A stretch of DNA of 64,000 bases from Paludibaculum sp. (GTDB lineage Bacteria; Acidobacteriota; Terriglobia; Bryobacterales; Bryobacteraceae). Shown one piece after another: positions 54,840 through 63,958 of this stretch. The notes under the pieces were generated by a model that was not told where the DNA came from, did no database searches, and saw only the letters and a program-made list of their open reading frames with translations. Position 1 is the stretch's first letter; the number at the start of each line of letters is the position of its first letter. The translations under genes and the position numbers were made by a program. Location: contig JARKQJ010000138.1 of the NCBI GenBank assembly GCA_029973955.1, forward strand, positions 1-64,000, in the 5' to 3' direction.

Positions 54840-56777
54840 ATGTTTGATCTGTTCCGCAGCCGGGAGAAGACTGTGCGCTATCTCCTCGGCGCGCTTTTGA
54901 CGCTTGTTGCCGCTTCGATGGTCATCACCCTGGTTCCCGGTTACGGGGGTGGTTGGGGCAGCCAGGGCGCTTCAAATCCTACAATCCTTGCGGAAGTCGA
55001 CGGTGAACAGATCACTGCCACCGAAGTTCGCCAGTTCATCACCCGCGAAATGCGCGGCAATAACCTGCCCAAGGGCATGGAAGCCGTCTATATCCCGATG
55101 ATTGTCCAGCAGATGGCCGCCCAGAAGGCTGTCGGCTATCAGGCCGCCCAGATGGGCCTCAAGGTCACCGACGGCCAGCTCGCCCAGATCGTGCACACCC
55201 TCGTGCCCCAGCTCTGGCAGGACGGCAAGTTCGTCGGCAAGGAGATCTACGCCCAGATGCTCTCCCAGCAGGGCATGACTATCCCCCAGTTCGAGGAAAA
55301 CGTCCGCGCTCAGGCGCTTCAGTCCCGTCTCGAAGCGCTCGCCCTCGAAGGCATCATCGTGACGCCCGCCGATGTCGAGAACGAGTTCCGCCACCGCAAC
55401 GAAAAGATCAAAGTCGCCTTCTTCGGCCTCAGCCCGGAGTTCTTCAGGAACAAGGTCACCACCACCCCGGCTGAAATCCAGGAGTTCTACGAGAAGGGCA
55501 AGGCCTCTTACCTCATGCCCGAAAAGCGCAGCTATCTCATCTTCCCCGTGGACGAAGCCGCCATCGCCGCCACCATCAAGGTGCCCGACGCCCAGCTCCA
55601 GGCTGCCTATGCCCAGCAGCAGGAGCGCTTCCGCACGCCGGAGCGCGTCCATGGCCACCACATTCTCCTCAAGACCACCGACAAGACCCCCGCCGAAGTC
55701 TCCGTCATCCAGCAGCGCATGGAAGAGATGCTCGCCCAGCTCAAGAAGGGCGCCAACTTCGCCGATCTCGCCAAGAAGAACTCCGAAGATCCCGGCTCCG
55801 GCGCCAAGGGCGGCGACCTCGGCTGGATCACCCGCGGCCAGACCGTTCCGGAATTCGAAAAGGCCGCCTTCTCGCTCAAGACCGGCGAGCTCAGCGGCCT
55901 CGTCAAAACCCAGTACGGCTTCCACATCATCAAGGTCGAAGCCCACGAACAGGCCCGCCTCCGCCCGCTGGATGAAGTCAAGGTCGAACTCACCCAGGAG
56001 CTCGTCCGCGCCCAGGTCTTCGAGAAGATGCAGTCCCTCTCGGATCAGATCCGCGTCACGCTCGTCCGCTCCCGCGAAGAGGCCGAAAAGCTCGCCACCT
56101 CCAATGGCATTACGCCCGTCAGGGCCGACAACATCGTCAAGGGCGAGCCCATCCAGGCCGTCGGCGTCAGCGTCGAGTTCAACGAATCCACCGCCAATCT
56201 CCCCAAGAACGGTGTCACCCCCATCATCCAGATCGGCCAGAACAAACTCGTGGTCGCTCAGGTCACCGACATCACTCCTGCCCGCCCCGCGCAGTTTGCT
56301 GAAGTCGAGGCCAAGGTCAAGGATGGCCTCGTGACCGAAAAGAGCTTCAAGATGGCTCAGGAGAAGATCAATGAGGTCCAGCAGAAGATGAAGACCACCA
56401 CGGACCTCGCGGCGCTCGCCAAGGCTTACGGCGCCGAGATCAAAACCTCTGAGCTCGTCAACCGCGAAGGCGCCATCACCGGCGTCGGTGCCGCCTCTTC
56501 CATCGACCAGGCTTTCAACAAGAACGTCGGCGACCTCGTCGGCCCCATTCCCACCGGCAACGGCACCTTCTTCATGAAGGTCGTCGAAAAGGTGCCCGCT
56601 GATCTCACCCAGCTCGCCGTGGCCCGTGAGGAGCTCCTCAAGGCCCTCAAGCAGCGCCGCGCTCAGGAGCGCGTCGAGCTCTTCCGCGACGGCATCATGC
56701 AGGAACTCATCAAGAAGAAGAAGGTCAAGATCTTCGAGGATAATGTGAAGCGCCTCGTCGCCGCTTACACCAGCTAG
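54840..56777 (+). CDS. ppiD: Membrane-anchored periplasmic chaperone/peptidyl-prolyl isomerase PpiD
   Basis: 645 residues. One N-terminal helix (LLGALLTLVAASMVITLV), then a SurA-N-like domain (ILAEVDGEQITATEVRQF), and a PpiC-type parvulin domain (about 265-360: VHGHHILLKTTDK, GGDLGWITRGQTVPEFEKA, TQYGFHIIKV). PpiD helps newly exported proteins to fold near SecYEG. AGGAG lies 7 bases before the ATG. dedA follows after 17 bases. Confidence 0.92.
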   Translation: MFDLFRSREKTVRYLLGALLTLVAASMVITLVPGYGGGWGSQGASNPTILAEVDGEQITATEVRQFITREMRGNNLPKGMEAVYIPMIVQQMAAQKAVGYQAAQMGLKVTDGQLAQIVHTLVPQLWQDGKFVGKEIYAQMLSQQGMTIPQFEENVRAQALQSRLEALALEGIIVTPADVENEFRHRNEKIKVAFFGLSPEFFRNKVTTTPAEIQEFYEKGKASYLMPEKRSYLIFPVDEAAIAATIKVPDAQLQAAYAQQQERFRTPERVHGHHILLKTTDKTPAEVSVIQQRMEEMLAQLKKGANFADLAKKNSEDPGSGAKGGDLGWITRGQTVPEFEKAAFSLKTGELSGLVKTQYGFHIIKVEAHEQARLRPLDEVKVELTQELVRAQVFEKMQSLSDQIRVTLVRSREEAEKLATSNGITPVRADNIVKGEPIQAVGVSVEFNESTANLPKNGVTPIIQIGQNKLVVAQVTDITPARPAQFAEVEAKVKDGLVTEKSFKMAQEKINEVQQKMKTTTDLAALAKAYGAEIKTSELVNREGAITGVGAASSIDQAFNKNVGDLVGPIPTGNGTFFMKVVEKVPADLTQLAVAREELLKALKQRRAQERVELFRDGIMQELIKKKKVKIFEDNVKRLVAAYTS

Positions 56778-56794
56778 TCCTTAGCGGCTCACTG

Positions 56795-57439
56795 ATGCTC
56801 CACACCCTGCTGGACTTTCTGCGCTCCCTCACCAACCCGGAGCAGCTCATCGGGTTGCTTACCACCGTTTTTACGGGTTGGTGGGGCTACGCGCTTCTCT
56901 TTGGCATCGTCTTCTCCGAAACCGGCCTCCTGGTCGGTTTCTTCCTGCCCGGCGACTCTCTCCTGTTCACCGTCGGCGTCGTCGCCGGCGCCGGACAGCT
57001 CGATCTCCTCACCATCATCGCCGCCCTCATCACGGCGGCCCTCCTTGGCAACTCCTGCGGCTACTTCCTCGGCCGACACATTGGCGTCCGCCTCTTTGCC
57101 AACCCGAACTCCCGCATCTTCCGCCGCGAATACCTCATCCGTACCCAGGAGTTTTACGCTCGCCACGGCGGCAAAACCATCATCTACGCCCAGTTCGTTC
57201 CCATCATCCGCACCTTCGCCGCCTTCGTGGCCGGCGTCGCCGGTATGGGCCTCCCCCGCTTCCTATCCTTCAATGTCTTCGGCAGCGTCGGCTGGGTCGT
57301 CTCCATGACCGTCCTCGGCTACAAATTCGGCAGCTTCCCCCTCGTCCGCGCCCACTTCGAGAAGGTCATCATCCTGATCATCTTCGTCTCACTGGCCCCC
57401 GTCCTCATCCATTTCGTAAAGGCCCACCGCGGCAAATAG
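56795..57439 (+). CDS. DedA family membrane protein
   Basis: 214 residues with about five hydrophobic segments. FSETGLLVGFFLPGDSLLFTVG and ARHGGKTIIYAQFVPIIRTFAAFVAGV (in two parts) are DedA motifs, with conserved Glu and Arg. Recent work ties the family to lipid flipping (undecaprenyl phosphate or phospholipids); which applies here is unknown. Four bases separate it from the convergent glycosidase gene. Confidence 0.92.
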   Translation: MLHTLLDFLRSLTNPEQLIGLLTTVFTGWWGYALLFGIVFSETGLLVGFFLPGDSLLFTVGVVAGAGQLDLLTIIAALITAALLGNSCGYFLGRHIGVRLFANPNSRIFRREYLIRTQEFYARHGGKTIIYAQFVPIIRTFAAFVAGVAGMGLPRFLSFNVFGSVGWVVSMTVLGYKFGSFPLVRAHFEKVIILIIFVSLAPVLIHFVKAHRGK

Positions 57440-57443
57440 CCAC

Positions 57444-59693
57444 TCAGCGCGCCGTCACCTCCAATACCTCCGATCCGTACACCTCCAGTGCCACGCGCAC
57501 ACCCGCATCCTGCAACTGAGCGCCGGTGAATTCGCCATACGCCCTCCCGCTGAACACCCCCGCCACCTGGTACCGCTTCGCCCGCTGCACCCACGGAATG
57601 TTCACCGCGCGCTGTGCCGCTCCGGCGCTCCCTCGCACCACCACCACCGCACCCTCGCCCGCTTCCGTCAGCTTGCCCCACCAATGCCAGTCCGTATCCG
57701 TCGGCTCCGGCACGCCGCTGAACTGAAACCGCTGGTAGATCCCATGCCGCTTCTCCAGCCGCTCCACCTCCCCGAGTCGCTTGGCATAGTGCGCAATGTT
57801 GGCTTCCGTCAGCGTCCGCGCATCGCCCGAATAGCATACCGGCGCGCCCATCAGCCAGCTCGCCACCTGCCGGTCCTGCACCTCCGGCGTCAAACTGCCC
57901 TCGTGGTTCACCGTCGCCGCCGCATAGAACTCCAGAGGATTCAGCGGCAGCCCGCGGTGCGAGTAGAACCTCTGCCGCGCCAGCCAGCAGCCGCGCAGCA
58001 ACGCCTCCCGGTGCTCCTCCGCGCTCACCTTCCGCCCGGCGAACTCCCGCGCCAGATCCGACCCCACGCATTCGTTCGGCGGAATGTGGAACCGTGCCGT
58101 GTACTTCAGCGCCGCCAGGTCCGCCGGCACCCCCGGCGTGCCCCAGTAGATCTCGTGCGTGATCTCGTTCACCATCTCCGGCGCCGCCCTACGCAGCTCT
58201 GCCTGCGCCGCCAGCAATCCTCGCAGCCCGCGCAGCAGAGACTCCCGCCGCGTCCGGCTCTCATGCCCCTCCGCCAGGTCGCCGTACATGATGTTTGTGA
58301 AGTCCTGCTTGAAATACGTCACCCCGTACTGCCGCCCAAGCTCCACCAGGTCCTTCACGTAATAATCCCGCCACGGCGACGCGAAGCTCATCGCCAGCCC
58401 CGGCAGTTCCGGACTTCGGATCAGCTCCGGCAGAATCCGCATCTCCGGCATCTTCCGCATATCCTTCGAATCCACGTCACGGAAGCACGACACCCATAGC
58501 CCCAACGCCAGCCCCTTGCTCCGCACATACTCCGACGTCGCCGCGAAGTCAGGAAATTTCTTCGTGTCGATCTCCGTCCCCAGCCGGCCCTTCTGCCACC
58601 CGTCGTCCAGCAGCATCTCTTTGAAACCCGCCCGCGCCAGAATCCCCGACATCTGCCGCACCAGCGCGTCGTCGATGTTCGCGTAGAAGTACGCCCACGT
58701 CAGCCACTGCGGCCCGTGTCGCGGCGCGCGGTCGGCCTCCACCCCAATCACCTTCCGCACGTATTCCATGTACGGCCCCTCCACCGCCCGGTCCAGCGGC
58801 ATCGACATGCCCGAAGCGGTTGCCTTCGCCGTCCCGCTGTACCCGAAGGAAAACACTGGCTCGCTCGTGAACTCCTCGCCCGGCCCCAGCACCCACTCGA
58901 ACAATCCCTGCGAGTACCCCATCGCACCCTGGTCCGTGATCGACCGCAACGCCGACGGTACCTCGCTCGCCGCAATCAGCCCCGCCTCTCCGCCCTGCGC
59001 CTCGAACGCCACCACGCTCGGCTGCACCCCGAACATCGCCGCCGCCAGCGGCTTCCGCGTCAATGCGCTCAAGTGCAGATCGTCGATTACCATTCGGTCG
59101 ATCCGCAGCCATTTGCCCCCGCCGTTCTTCACCTTCACCCACTTCCGGATCGCCGCATACCCGTCACTTACTTCATAGATCAGCTCCACTTCCACCCCTT
59201 CCAGCACCGCCGCTCCCGTCAACTCGCCCCGCACCGTCAATCTCGTCAAACCCGCCTTCGGCTGCGTCACCTCCGCCGCCGGCCCGGCCGCAAAGACGCC
59301 CCGCGCCCCTGCTTCCACCAGCTTCGCCTCCACCCACTTCGGCGCATCCGGCCGCGTGTCCGCATAGCGCGAATCGTCGTAAGCGTCCCCTCGCCACCGG
59401 CCCCGGTTCCCCGCCGAAAACGAGTTCCTCTCGCCCGCCTCCTCCGGACGCAGCCCCCGCGGCTTCCTGTTCGAAGCCTCCCTCGCCACCATCACCGAAA
59501 ACTCCTTCGCCCCGGCGGCCAGCATCTCCTTCCCATTCACCGCGAAGCGCACCGTTCGCGCCCGCCCGCCGCTCAGCTCGATCACGCGCTCTACTCCCTG
59601 CGTCTGAATCACCGCCCGCCCGTCCTTCACCGTGATCCCCGCCTGCGCCCAAGCCCAACCAACCACCATCCCGATCGCCGCGCGTCGAATCAT
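57444..59693 (-). CDS. Secreted GH36/clan GH-D-like glycosidase (alpha-galactosidase-like)
   Basis: 749 residues with signal peptide. Beta-supersandwich N-terminal part, then a TIM barrel: LARAGFKEMLLDDGWQKG, TSEYVRSKGLALGLWVS, and VTYFKQDFTNI, whose KxD pattern holds the likely nucleophile of clan GH-D. GSLTPEVQDRQVASWLMGAP is farther on. The substrate may differ from alpha-galactosides. GGAGG is 9 bases before the ATG. Divergent from the UroD-like gene with 46 bases between. Confidence 0.85.
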   Translation of the reverse strand: MIRRAAIGMVVGWAWAQAGITVKDGRAVIQTQGVERVIELSGGRARTVRFAVNGKEMLAAGAKEFSVMVAREASNRKPRGLRPEEAGERNSFSAGNRGRWRGDAYDDSRYADTRPDAPKWVEAKLVEAGARGVFAAGPAAEVTQPKAGLTRLTVRGELTGAAVLEGVEVELIYEVSDGYAAIRKWVKVKNGGGKWLRIDRMVIDDLHLSALTRKPLAAAMFGVQPSVVAFEAQGGEAGLIAASEVPSALRSITDQGAMGYSQGLFEWVLGPGEEFTSEPVFSFGYSGTAKATASGMSMPLDRAVEGPYMEYVRKVIGVEADRAPRHGPQWLTWAYFYANIDDALVRQMSGILARAGFKEMLLDDGWQKGRLGTEIDTKKFPDFAATSEYVRSKGLALGLWVSCFRDVDSKDMRKMPEMRILPELIRSPELPGLAMSFASPWRDYYVKDLVELGRQYGVTYFKQDFTNIMYGDLAEGHESRTRRESLLRGLRGLLAAQAELRRAAPEMVNEITHEIYWGTPGVPADLAALKYTARFHIPPNECVGSDLAREFAGRKVSAEEHREALLRGCWLARQRFYSHRGLPLNPLEFYAAATVNHEGSLTPEVQDRQVASWLMGAPVCYSGDARTLTEANIAHYAKRLGEVERLEKRHGIYQRFQFSGVPEPTDTDWHWWGKLTEAGEGAVVVVRGSAGAAQRAVNIPWVQRAKRYQVAGVFSGRAYGEFTGAQLQDAGVRVALEVYGSEVLEVTAR

Positions 59694-59715
59694 GAGAATT
59701 GCCTCCGAAACGGTT

Positions 59716-59724
59716 GAACTATAT
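59716..59724 (+). promoter_or_regulatory. GAACTATAT motif in the divergent promoter region
   Basis: GAACTATAT here and GAACTATTT on the minus strand at 61540-61548, before the XRE-cupin gene, agree at eight of nine bases. It may be an operator, or simply a -10 (TATATC at 59720-59725). Confidence 0.3.
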
Positions 59725-59739
59725 CATCGTCTCAGTCCC

Positions 59740-60912
59740 ATGACATCCCGAGAACGCTTCCTCGCCGTCCTCAACGGACGCCTGCCCGACCGCGTCCCCG
59801 TCACTCTCTTCATCTGCGACGGCGGCCACTTCCTCAATCAGCTCCACCCCGAAATCGACTCTTGGGACCACCACGCCCTCCAACTCAAAGTCATCGAAGT
59901 CCAGAAGCGCTTCGGCGCCGATGTCTTCGTCCGCATGCTCTACGGCGTCAACGACCCTCTCCACATCCATATGGGCGGCCTCGACGTCTCTCAACAAACC
60001 GAAACCTGGGAAGTCCGCACCGAACACATCGCCCACGGAAATACCCAGATCGCCCGCTCCACCATCTGCACCCCCGCCGGCACGCTCACCCAGGACTTCT
60101 CCACCACCGAAGTCCGCCCCGGCACCTTCGTCTTCGCCTGCACCAAAAAGCCCGTCCAGTCCGAAGCCGATCTCGACATCGCCATCCGCTACGAGCCCCG
60201 CATGCCCGCCCACTGGCCCGAACAGGTCCGCCAGCGTGTCGCCGCCATCCGCGCCGCCCTCGGCGACGACGGCATCCTCGGCACCTGGACCCCCCACGGC
60301 CCCTTCAACAACGCCTCCCTCCTCGTCGATCACGACGTCCTCTACAGCCTCTTCCGCGTCGACTACCCCTTCTACGAGAAGCTCATGAACTTCGCCATGG
60401 AGCGCATTCTCGACTACACTTCCGCCATCGACGCCGCCGGGCCCGACGTCCACTGTGTCGGCGGCAACGTCCCCGGCGGCTTCCTCGGCCGCGCCAACTA
60501 CGACCGCTTCATCCTCCCCTTCGAACGCCGCTACATCGACTTCGTCCAGCGCCACGGCCGCCCCGCCATGTATCACAACTGCGGCCAGATTATGAACCTC
60601 GTCGAATCCTACAAGTCTCTCGGCGCCCGCATTGTCGAGCCCTTCGGCCCCTACCCCCTGGGCGACGCCGACCTCGCCCGCGCCAAGTCCATCGTCGGCG
60701 ACGCCTACGTCATCCTCTCCGGCGTCGACCAGGTCAACGTCCTCCAGAACGGCTCCCTCGACGACGTCCGCCGCGCCACCGTCGCCGCCATGGAAGCCGG
60801 CAAGCCCGGCGGCCGCTTTATCATGCAGTCCATCGACTTCCTCGAATACGGAACCCCGCCCGAAAACATCCAGGCCTTCGTCGATACCGCCCTCGCCCAC
60901 GCCGCCTATTAA
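59740..60912 (+). CDS. Uroporphyrinogen decarboxylase-like (UroD/MtaA superfamily) protein
   Basis: 390 residues. TSRERFLAVLNGRLPDRVPV is the usual start of non-haem UroD-family proteins; PVHCVGGN-like DVHCVGGNVPGGFLG, RHGRPAMYHNCGQIMNLVE and LSGVDQVNVLQNG follow. The HxCG pattern (HNCG) resembles the zinc site of MtaA-type corrinoid methyltransferases rather than true HemE. Likely acts in methyl transfer or demethylation in sugar or aromatic metabolism. The stop overlaps the convergent regulator gene. Confidence 0.85.
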   Translation: MTSRERFLAVLNGRLPDRVPVTLFICDGGHFLNQLHPEIDSWDHHALQLKVIEVQKRFGADVFVRMLYGVNDPLHIHMGGLDVSQQTETWEVRTEHIAHGNTQIARSTICTPAGTLTQDFSTTEVRPGTFVFACTKKPVQSEADLDIAIRYEPRMPAHWPEQVRQRVAAIRAALGDDGILGTWTPHGPFNNASLLVDHDVLYSLFRVDYPFYEKLMNFAMERILDYTSAIDAAGPDVHCVGGNVPGGFLGRANYDRFILPFERRYIDFVQRHGRPAMYHNCGQIMNLVESYKSLGARIVEPFGPYPLGDADLARAKSIVGDAYVILSGVDQVNVLQNGSLDDVRRATVAAMEAGKPGGRFIMQSIDFLEYGTPPENIQAFVDTALAHAAY

Positions 60913-61514
60913 AGCCGCGGCGGCGTCGTCACCACTAACGCCCGCGCCTGCCCCTCGCCCACTGACCGGTATCCGTGCGGCTGCGATGCGTCAAAGTACA
61001 CCCCATCCCCCTCCCCCAGCACCGTCTCCTCTTCCTCGTAAAGCACCCCCAACTCCCCCTCAATCACATACAGAAACTCCGCACCCTCGTGCGCGTGCTC
61101 CTCCATCTCCTCCCGCTTCCGCGGCTCGATCACCGCCAGATACGCCTGCAGCGACTTCTCCTGCGCCGAATACGCCAAACACTCGAAATACCACGCCGGC
61201 GTCTCCGCCTCCGCCTTCTCCGGAAACCGGATCCGCTCCCGCGCCCGCACCACCGAAAACAGCCCCCGCTTCTTCCGCTCACCAAAGAAATGCTCCAGCG
61301 AGACGTCAAACACCATCGCCACCCGCGCCAGCGTCGGCAGCGTCGGTATCAGCTTCCCGTTCTCCAACTGCGACAACATCGACGCCGACAGCCCCGTGTG
61401 CCGCCCCAAATCCACCAGCCCAATCTTCTTCTTCCGGCGCAATCGCCGGATCTTCGCCCCAATCTCGTACGAGGACAACACCCGCTGCACCGTCTCCGGC
61501 CCGCTTTCGTTCAC
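60909..61514 (-). CDS. XRE-family regulator with C-terminal cupin
   Basis: 201 residues. HTH (about 17-72: IGAKIRRLRRKKKIGLVDLGRHTGL, SASMLSQLENGKLIPTL; each cut here), then a cupin barrel (about 115-195: EEHAHEGAEFLYVIEGEL, GDGVYFDASQPHGYRS). Such regulators usually control catabolic genes in response to a small ligand. Start is GTG 61514. It converges on the UroD-like gene (4-base overlap), so the two, and perhaps the glycosidase, may form one regulated unit. Confidence 0.9.
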   Translation of the reverse strand: MNESGPETVQRVLSSYEIGAKIRRLRRKKKIGLVDLGRHTGLSASMLSQLENGKLIPTLPTLARVAMVFDVSLEHFFGERKKRGLFSVVRARERIRFPEKAEAETPAWYFECLAYSAQEKSLQAYLAVIEPRKREEMEEHAHEGAEFLYVIEGELGVLYEEEETVLGEGDGVYFDASQPHGYRSVGEGQARALVVTTPPRL

Positions 61515-61658
61515 TTCTGCTCAACCTTTCATCTCAGCTAAATAGTTCCACTAAGATTTTTATACTACTAAAGACAATTTCAAATACAGAACAAACTTTG
61601 ACTCTATCTCATACGTCTACTCATCTATCAAGATGAACCCATTCGTCAGAGCGAAATC
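61515..61658. promoter_or_regulatory. AT-rich divergent promoter region between XRE-cupin and sigma factor genes
   Basis: About 110 bases here are far richer in A+T than anything nearby (for example ATTTTTATACTACTAAAG near 61556-61573). ACTAAGA and ACTAAAGA form a loose direct repeat, and GAACTATTT (minus) lies at 61540-61548. Promoters for both genes are likely here. Confidence 0.5.
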
Positions 61659-62279
61659 ATGAGAGTGCACCATCCCAACCTGGCCCACTTGAGCGATGAA
61701 CAGCTCGTCACCCTTGCCCAAAAGGGCGAAAACGACGCCTTTTCCGAACTCATCCAGCGCCACCAGACCACCTGCAAGCGTCTGGCCTTCTCCGTCCTCC
61801 GCGACAAGCAGGACGCCGAGGACGAAGTGCAGAACGCGCTTTGGAAAGCCTACGAGCACCTCGGCCAGTTCCAACAGGACGCCAAGTTCTCCACTTGGCT
61901 CTCCCGCATCGTCCTCAACCAGTGCCTGATGCGCCTCCGCAAAGACAAGCGAGCGCGCTATCTCTACCTGGACGAGGGCGTGGCCGGCGAAGAGATCGCC
62001 CGCCTCGAACTGGCCGACGACTCTGCAACTCCCGAAGATGCCTTGGCCCAGGCCCAGATCGGCGCCACCATCAACCAGGAGATCCGCCGCATTCCTCCGC
62101 TCCTGCGCGAGGTCTTCATCCTCCGCGACGTCGAAGAGCTGCCCATGCCCGATGTTGCCAGCCGCCTCGGCATCTCCCTGGCCGCCGCCAAGAGCCGCCT
62201 CCTGCGCGCCCGTCTCGAACTCCGCGACCGCATGCAGCGCCACGTGGGACGCCTCCGCCCAGCTCCCGTCTCTGCTTGA
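61659..62279 (+). CDS. ECF-type RNA polymerase sigma factor
   Basis: 206 residues. Region 2 (DAFSELIQRHQTTCKRLAF, DAEDEVQNALWKAYEHLGQF, FSTWLSRIVLNQCLMRLRK) and region 4 (RRIPPLLREVFILRDVEELP, DVASRLGISLAAAKSRLLRA) are complete. RpoE-like. No anti-sigma factor gene follows, which is unusual for many ECF groups. No clear ribosome binding site before ATG 61659. Confidence 0.93.
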   Translation: MRVHHPNLAHLSDEQLVTLAQKGENDAFSELIQRHQTTCKRLAFSVLRDKQDAEDEVQNALWKAYEHLGQFQQDAKFSTWLSRIVLNQCLMRLRKDKRARYLYLDEGVAGEEIARLELADDSATPEDALAQAQIGATINQEIRRIPPLLREVFILRDVEELPMPDVASRLGISLAAAKSRLLRARLELRDRMQRHVGRLRPAPVSA

Positions 62280-62412
62280 TCCGTCTTCCCTATCGGCTCC
62301 CGAACCCCGCCCGCGCATGGCGCCCACTGTCGGACGCCATGCGCGATATACTCGTCTCTTCCCCCCGCCCACGCCCGGCGGCTACTCCAAAGTCCGGTAG
62401 AGGAGCCCCTTG

Positions 62413-63921
62413 ATGTTCCGTTCCATTCTGATCGCTGGCCTCGCTTCTTCCCTCCTCCTCAGCGCCCAGCCGCAGCGCACGCGCGAGCAGTCTCCCGCCT
62501 CGCCTGCCGCCGCTCCGGCCACCCCCGCCGCCCGGCAGCCGGCGCCCGAGGAGCGCACCTCCGTCACGCACCATAAGGGCACCTTCGGCGGCCAGACCTT
62601 CGACTACACAGCCACCGCCGCCACCTACAACATCAAGAGCGACGATGGCTCCGTCAAGGCCACCTTCTTCTTCGTCTCCTACACCAAAGACGGCGCCGAT
62701 CCCGCCAAACGCCCCCTCTCCTTCGTCTACAACGGCGGCCCCGGCTCCGCCTCCCTCTGGACCCATATGGGCCTCGGCCCCAAGCAGCCCGTCCTCACCG
62801 CCGACGGCCACGGCCTGCCCGGCCCCTACCTCACCGAAGACAATCCCGATAGCTTCCTCGACGCCACCGACATGGTCTTCGTCGACGCCGTCTCCACCGG
62901 TTACAGCCGTCCCGCTCCCGGCGAGAACCCCTCTCAGTTCTACGGTGTAGCCCAGGACGCCCGCATCTTCTCAGACTTCGTCTATCAGTACGTCACCCGC
63001 GCCGAACGCTGGGCCTCGCCCAAGTTCCTCATCGGCGAAAGCTACGGCACCACCCGCGCCGCCATGATGTCCGATACCCTCCAGCAGCGCCACCAGATGT
63101 ACCTGAACGGCGTCGTCCTCCTCTCCGCCGTCGGCTTCGGCAACTGGGGCGCGGACGACCGCACCATCTACTTCCTCCCCACCTTCACCGCCTCCGCCTG
63201 GTTCCACAAGCTCCTCCCTGCCGACCTCCAGAAACTCTCCATCGAAGAGGTCGCCAAACAGGCCCGCGCCTTCGCACATGGCGAATACGCCCAGGCCCTC
63301 GAAAAGGGCGACGAACTCTCCGCCGCCGAGCGCCAGAAGGTCGTCAAGGACCTCGCCCGCTTCACCGCCCTCTCCCCCGCTTACCTCGAACGCACCAACC
63401 TCCGCATCAGCCCCTTCCGCTGGTTCAAGGAACTCCAGCGCGATAAGCGCCTCACCACCGGCCGCCTCGACGCCCGCTTCACCGGCTTCGACCGCGACGC
63501 CGCCGGCGAAAGTGCTGAATTCGACTCCTCCCAGGCCGCCTACTCCGGCGCCTACGTCGCCGCCTTCCAGGACCACGTCCGCCGCGAACTCAAGTGGACC
63601 TCCGACCTCTACTACACCGTCGCCGCCAACGTCCGCCCCTGGGATCAGGGCCGCCCCGGTGAGCCCGCCGAGGCCCTCCGCTCCGCCATGACCCAGCAGA
63701 CCACCCTCAAGCTCCTCGTCCTCGCCGGCTACTACGACCTGGCCACCCCCTTCAACGGCATCGAACACACCATCGCCCACATGATGCTCGAGCCCCCCAT
63801 CCGCAAGAACGTCTCGTTCACTTACTACGAGGCCGGCCACATGATGTACGTCGATAAGAAATGCCGCCAGAAGCTCCACAAAGACGTCACCTCCTGGATC
63901 GCCGCCTCTCACAGGCAGTAG
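62413..63921 (+). CDS. Secreted serine carboxypeptidase (S10 family)-like protein
   Basis: 502 residues with signal peptide and a Pro/Ala-rich linker. LSFVYNGGPGSASLWTHMG is the S10 oxyanion motif; LIGESYGTTRAAMMSD holds Ser210, YYDLATP Asp442 and YYEAGHMMY His476, a complete triad. It removes C-terminal residues from peptides outside the cytoplasm. GAGGAG lies 7 bases before ATG 62413 (a TTG sits directly before it). Confidence 0.93.
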   Translation: MFRSILIAGLASSLLLSAQPQRTREQSPASPAAAPATPAARQPAPEERTSVTHHKGTFGGQTFDYTATAATYNIKSDDGSVKATFFFVSYTKDGADPAKRPLSFVYNGGPGSASLWTHMGLGPKQPVLTADGHGLPGPYLTEDNPDSFLDATDMVFVDAVSTGYSRPAPGENPSQFYGVAQDARIFSDFVYQYVTRAERWASPKFLIGESYGTTRAAMMSDTLQQRHQMYLNGVVLLSAVGFGNWGADDRTIYFLPTFTASAWFHKLLPADLQKLSIEEVAKQARAFAHGEYAQALEKGDELSAAERQKVVKDLARFTALSPAYLERTNLRISPFRWFKELQRDKRLTTGRLDARFTGFDRDAAGESAEFDSSQAAYSGAYVAAFQDHVRRELKWTSDLYYTVAANVRPWDQGRPGEPAEALRSAMTQQTTLKLLVLAGYYDLATPFNGIEHTIAHMMLEPPIRKNVSFTYYEAGHMMYVDKKCRQKLHKDVTSWIAASHRQ

Positions 63922-63944
63922 GGCCGGTTACCGCAACTCCGTGC

Positions 63945-63950
63945 TATATT
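63945..63950 (+). promoter_or_regulatory. -10-like hexamer TATATT, 8 bases before the last partial gene
   Basis: TATATT ends 8 bases before ATG 63959; same arrangement as at five other genes in the window. Confidence 0.4.
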
Positions 63951-63958
63951 ATGGCTTC

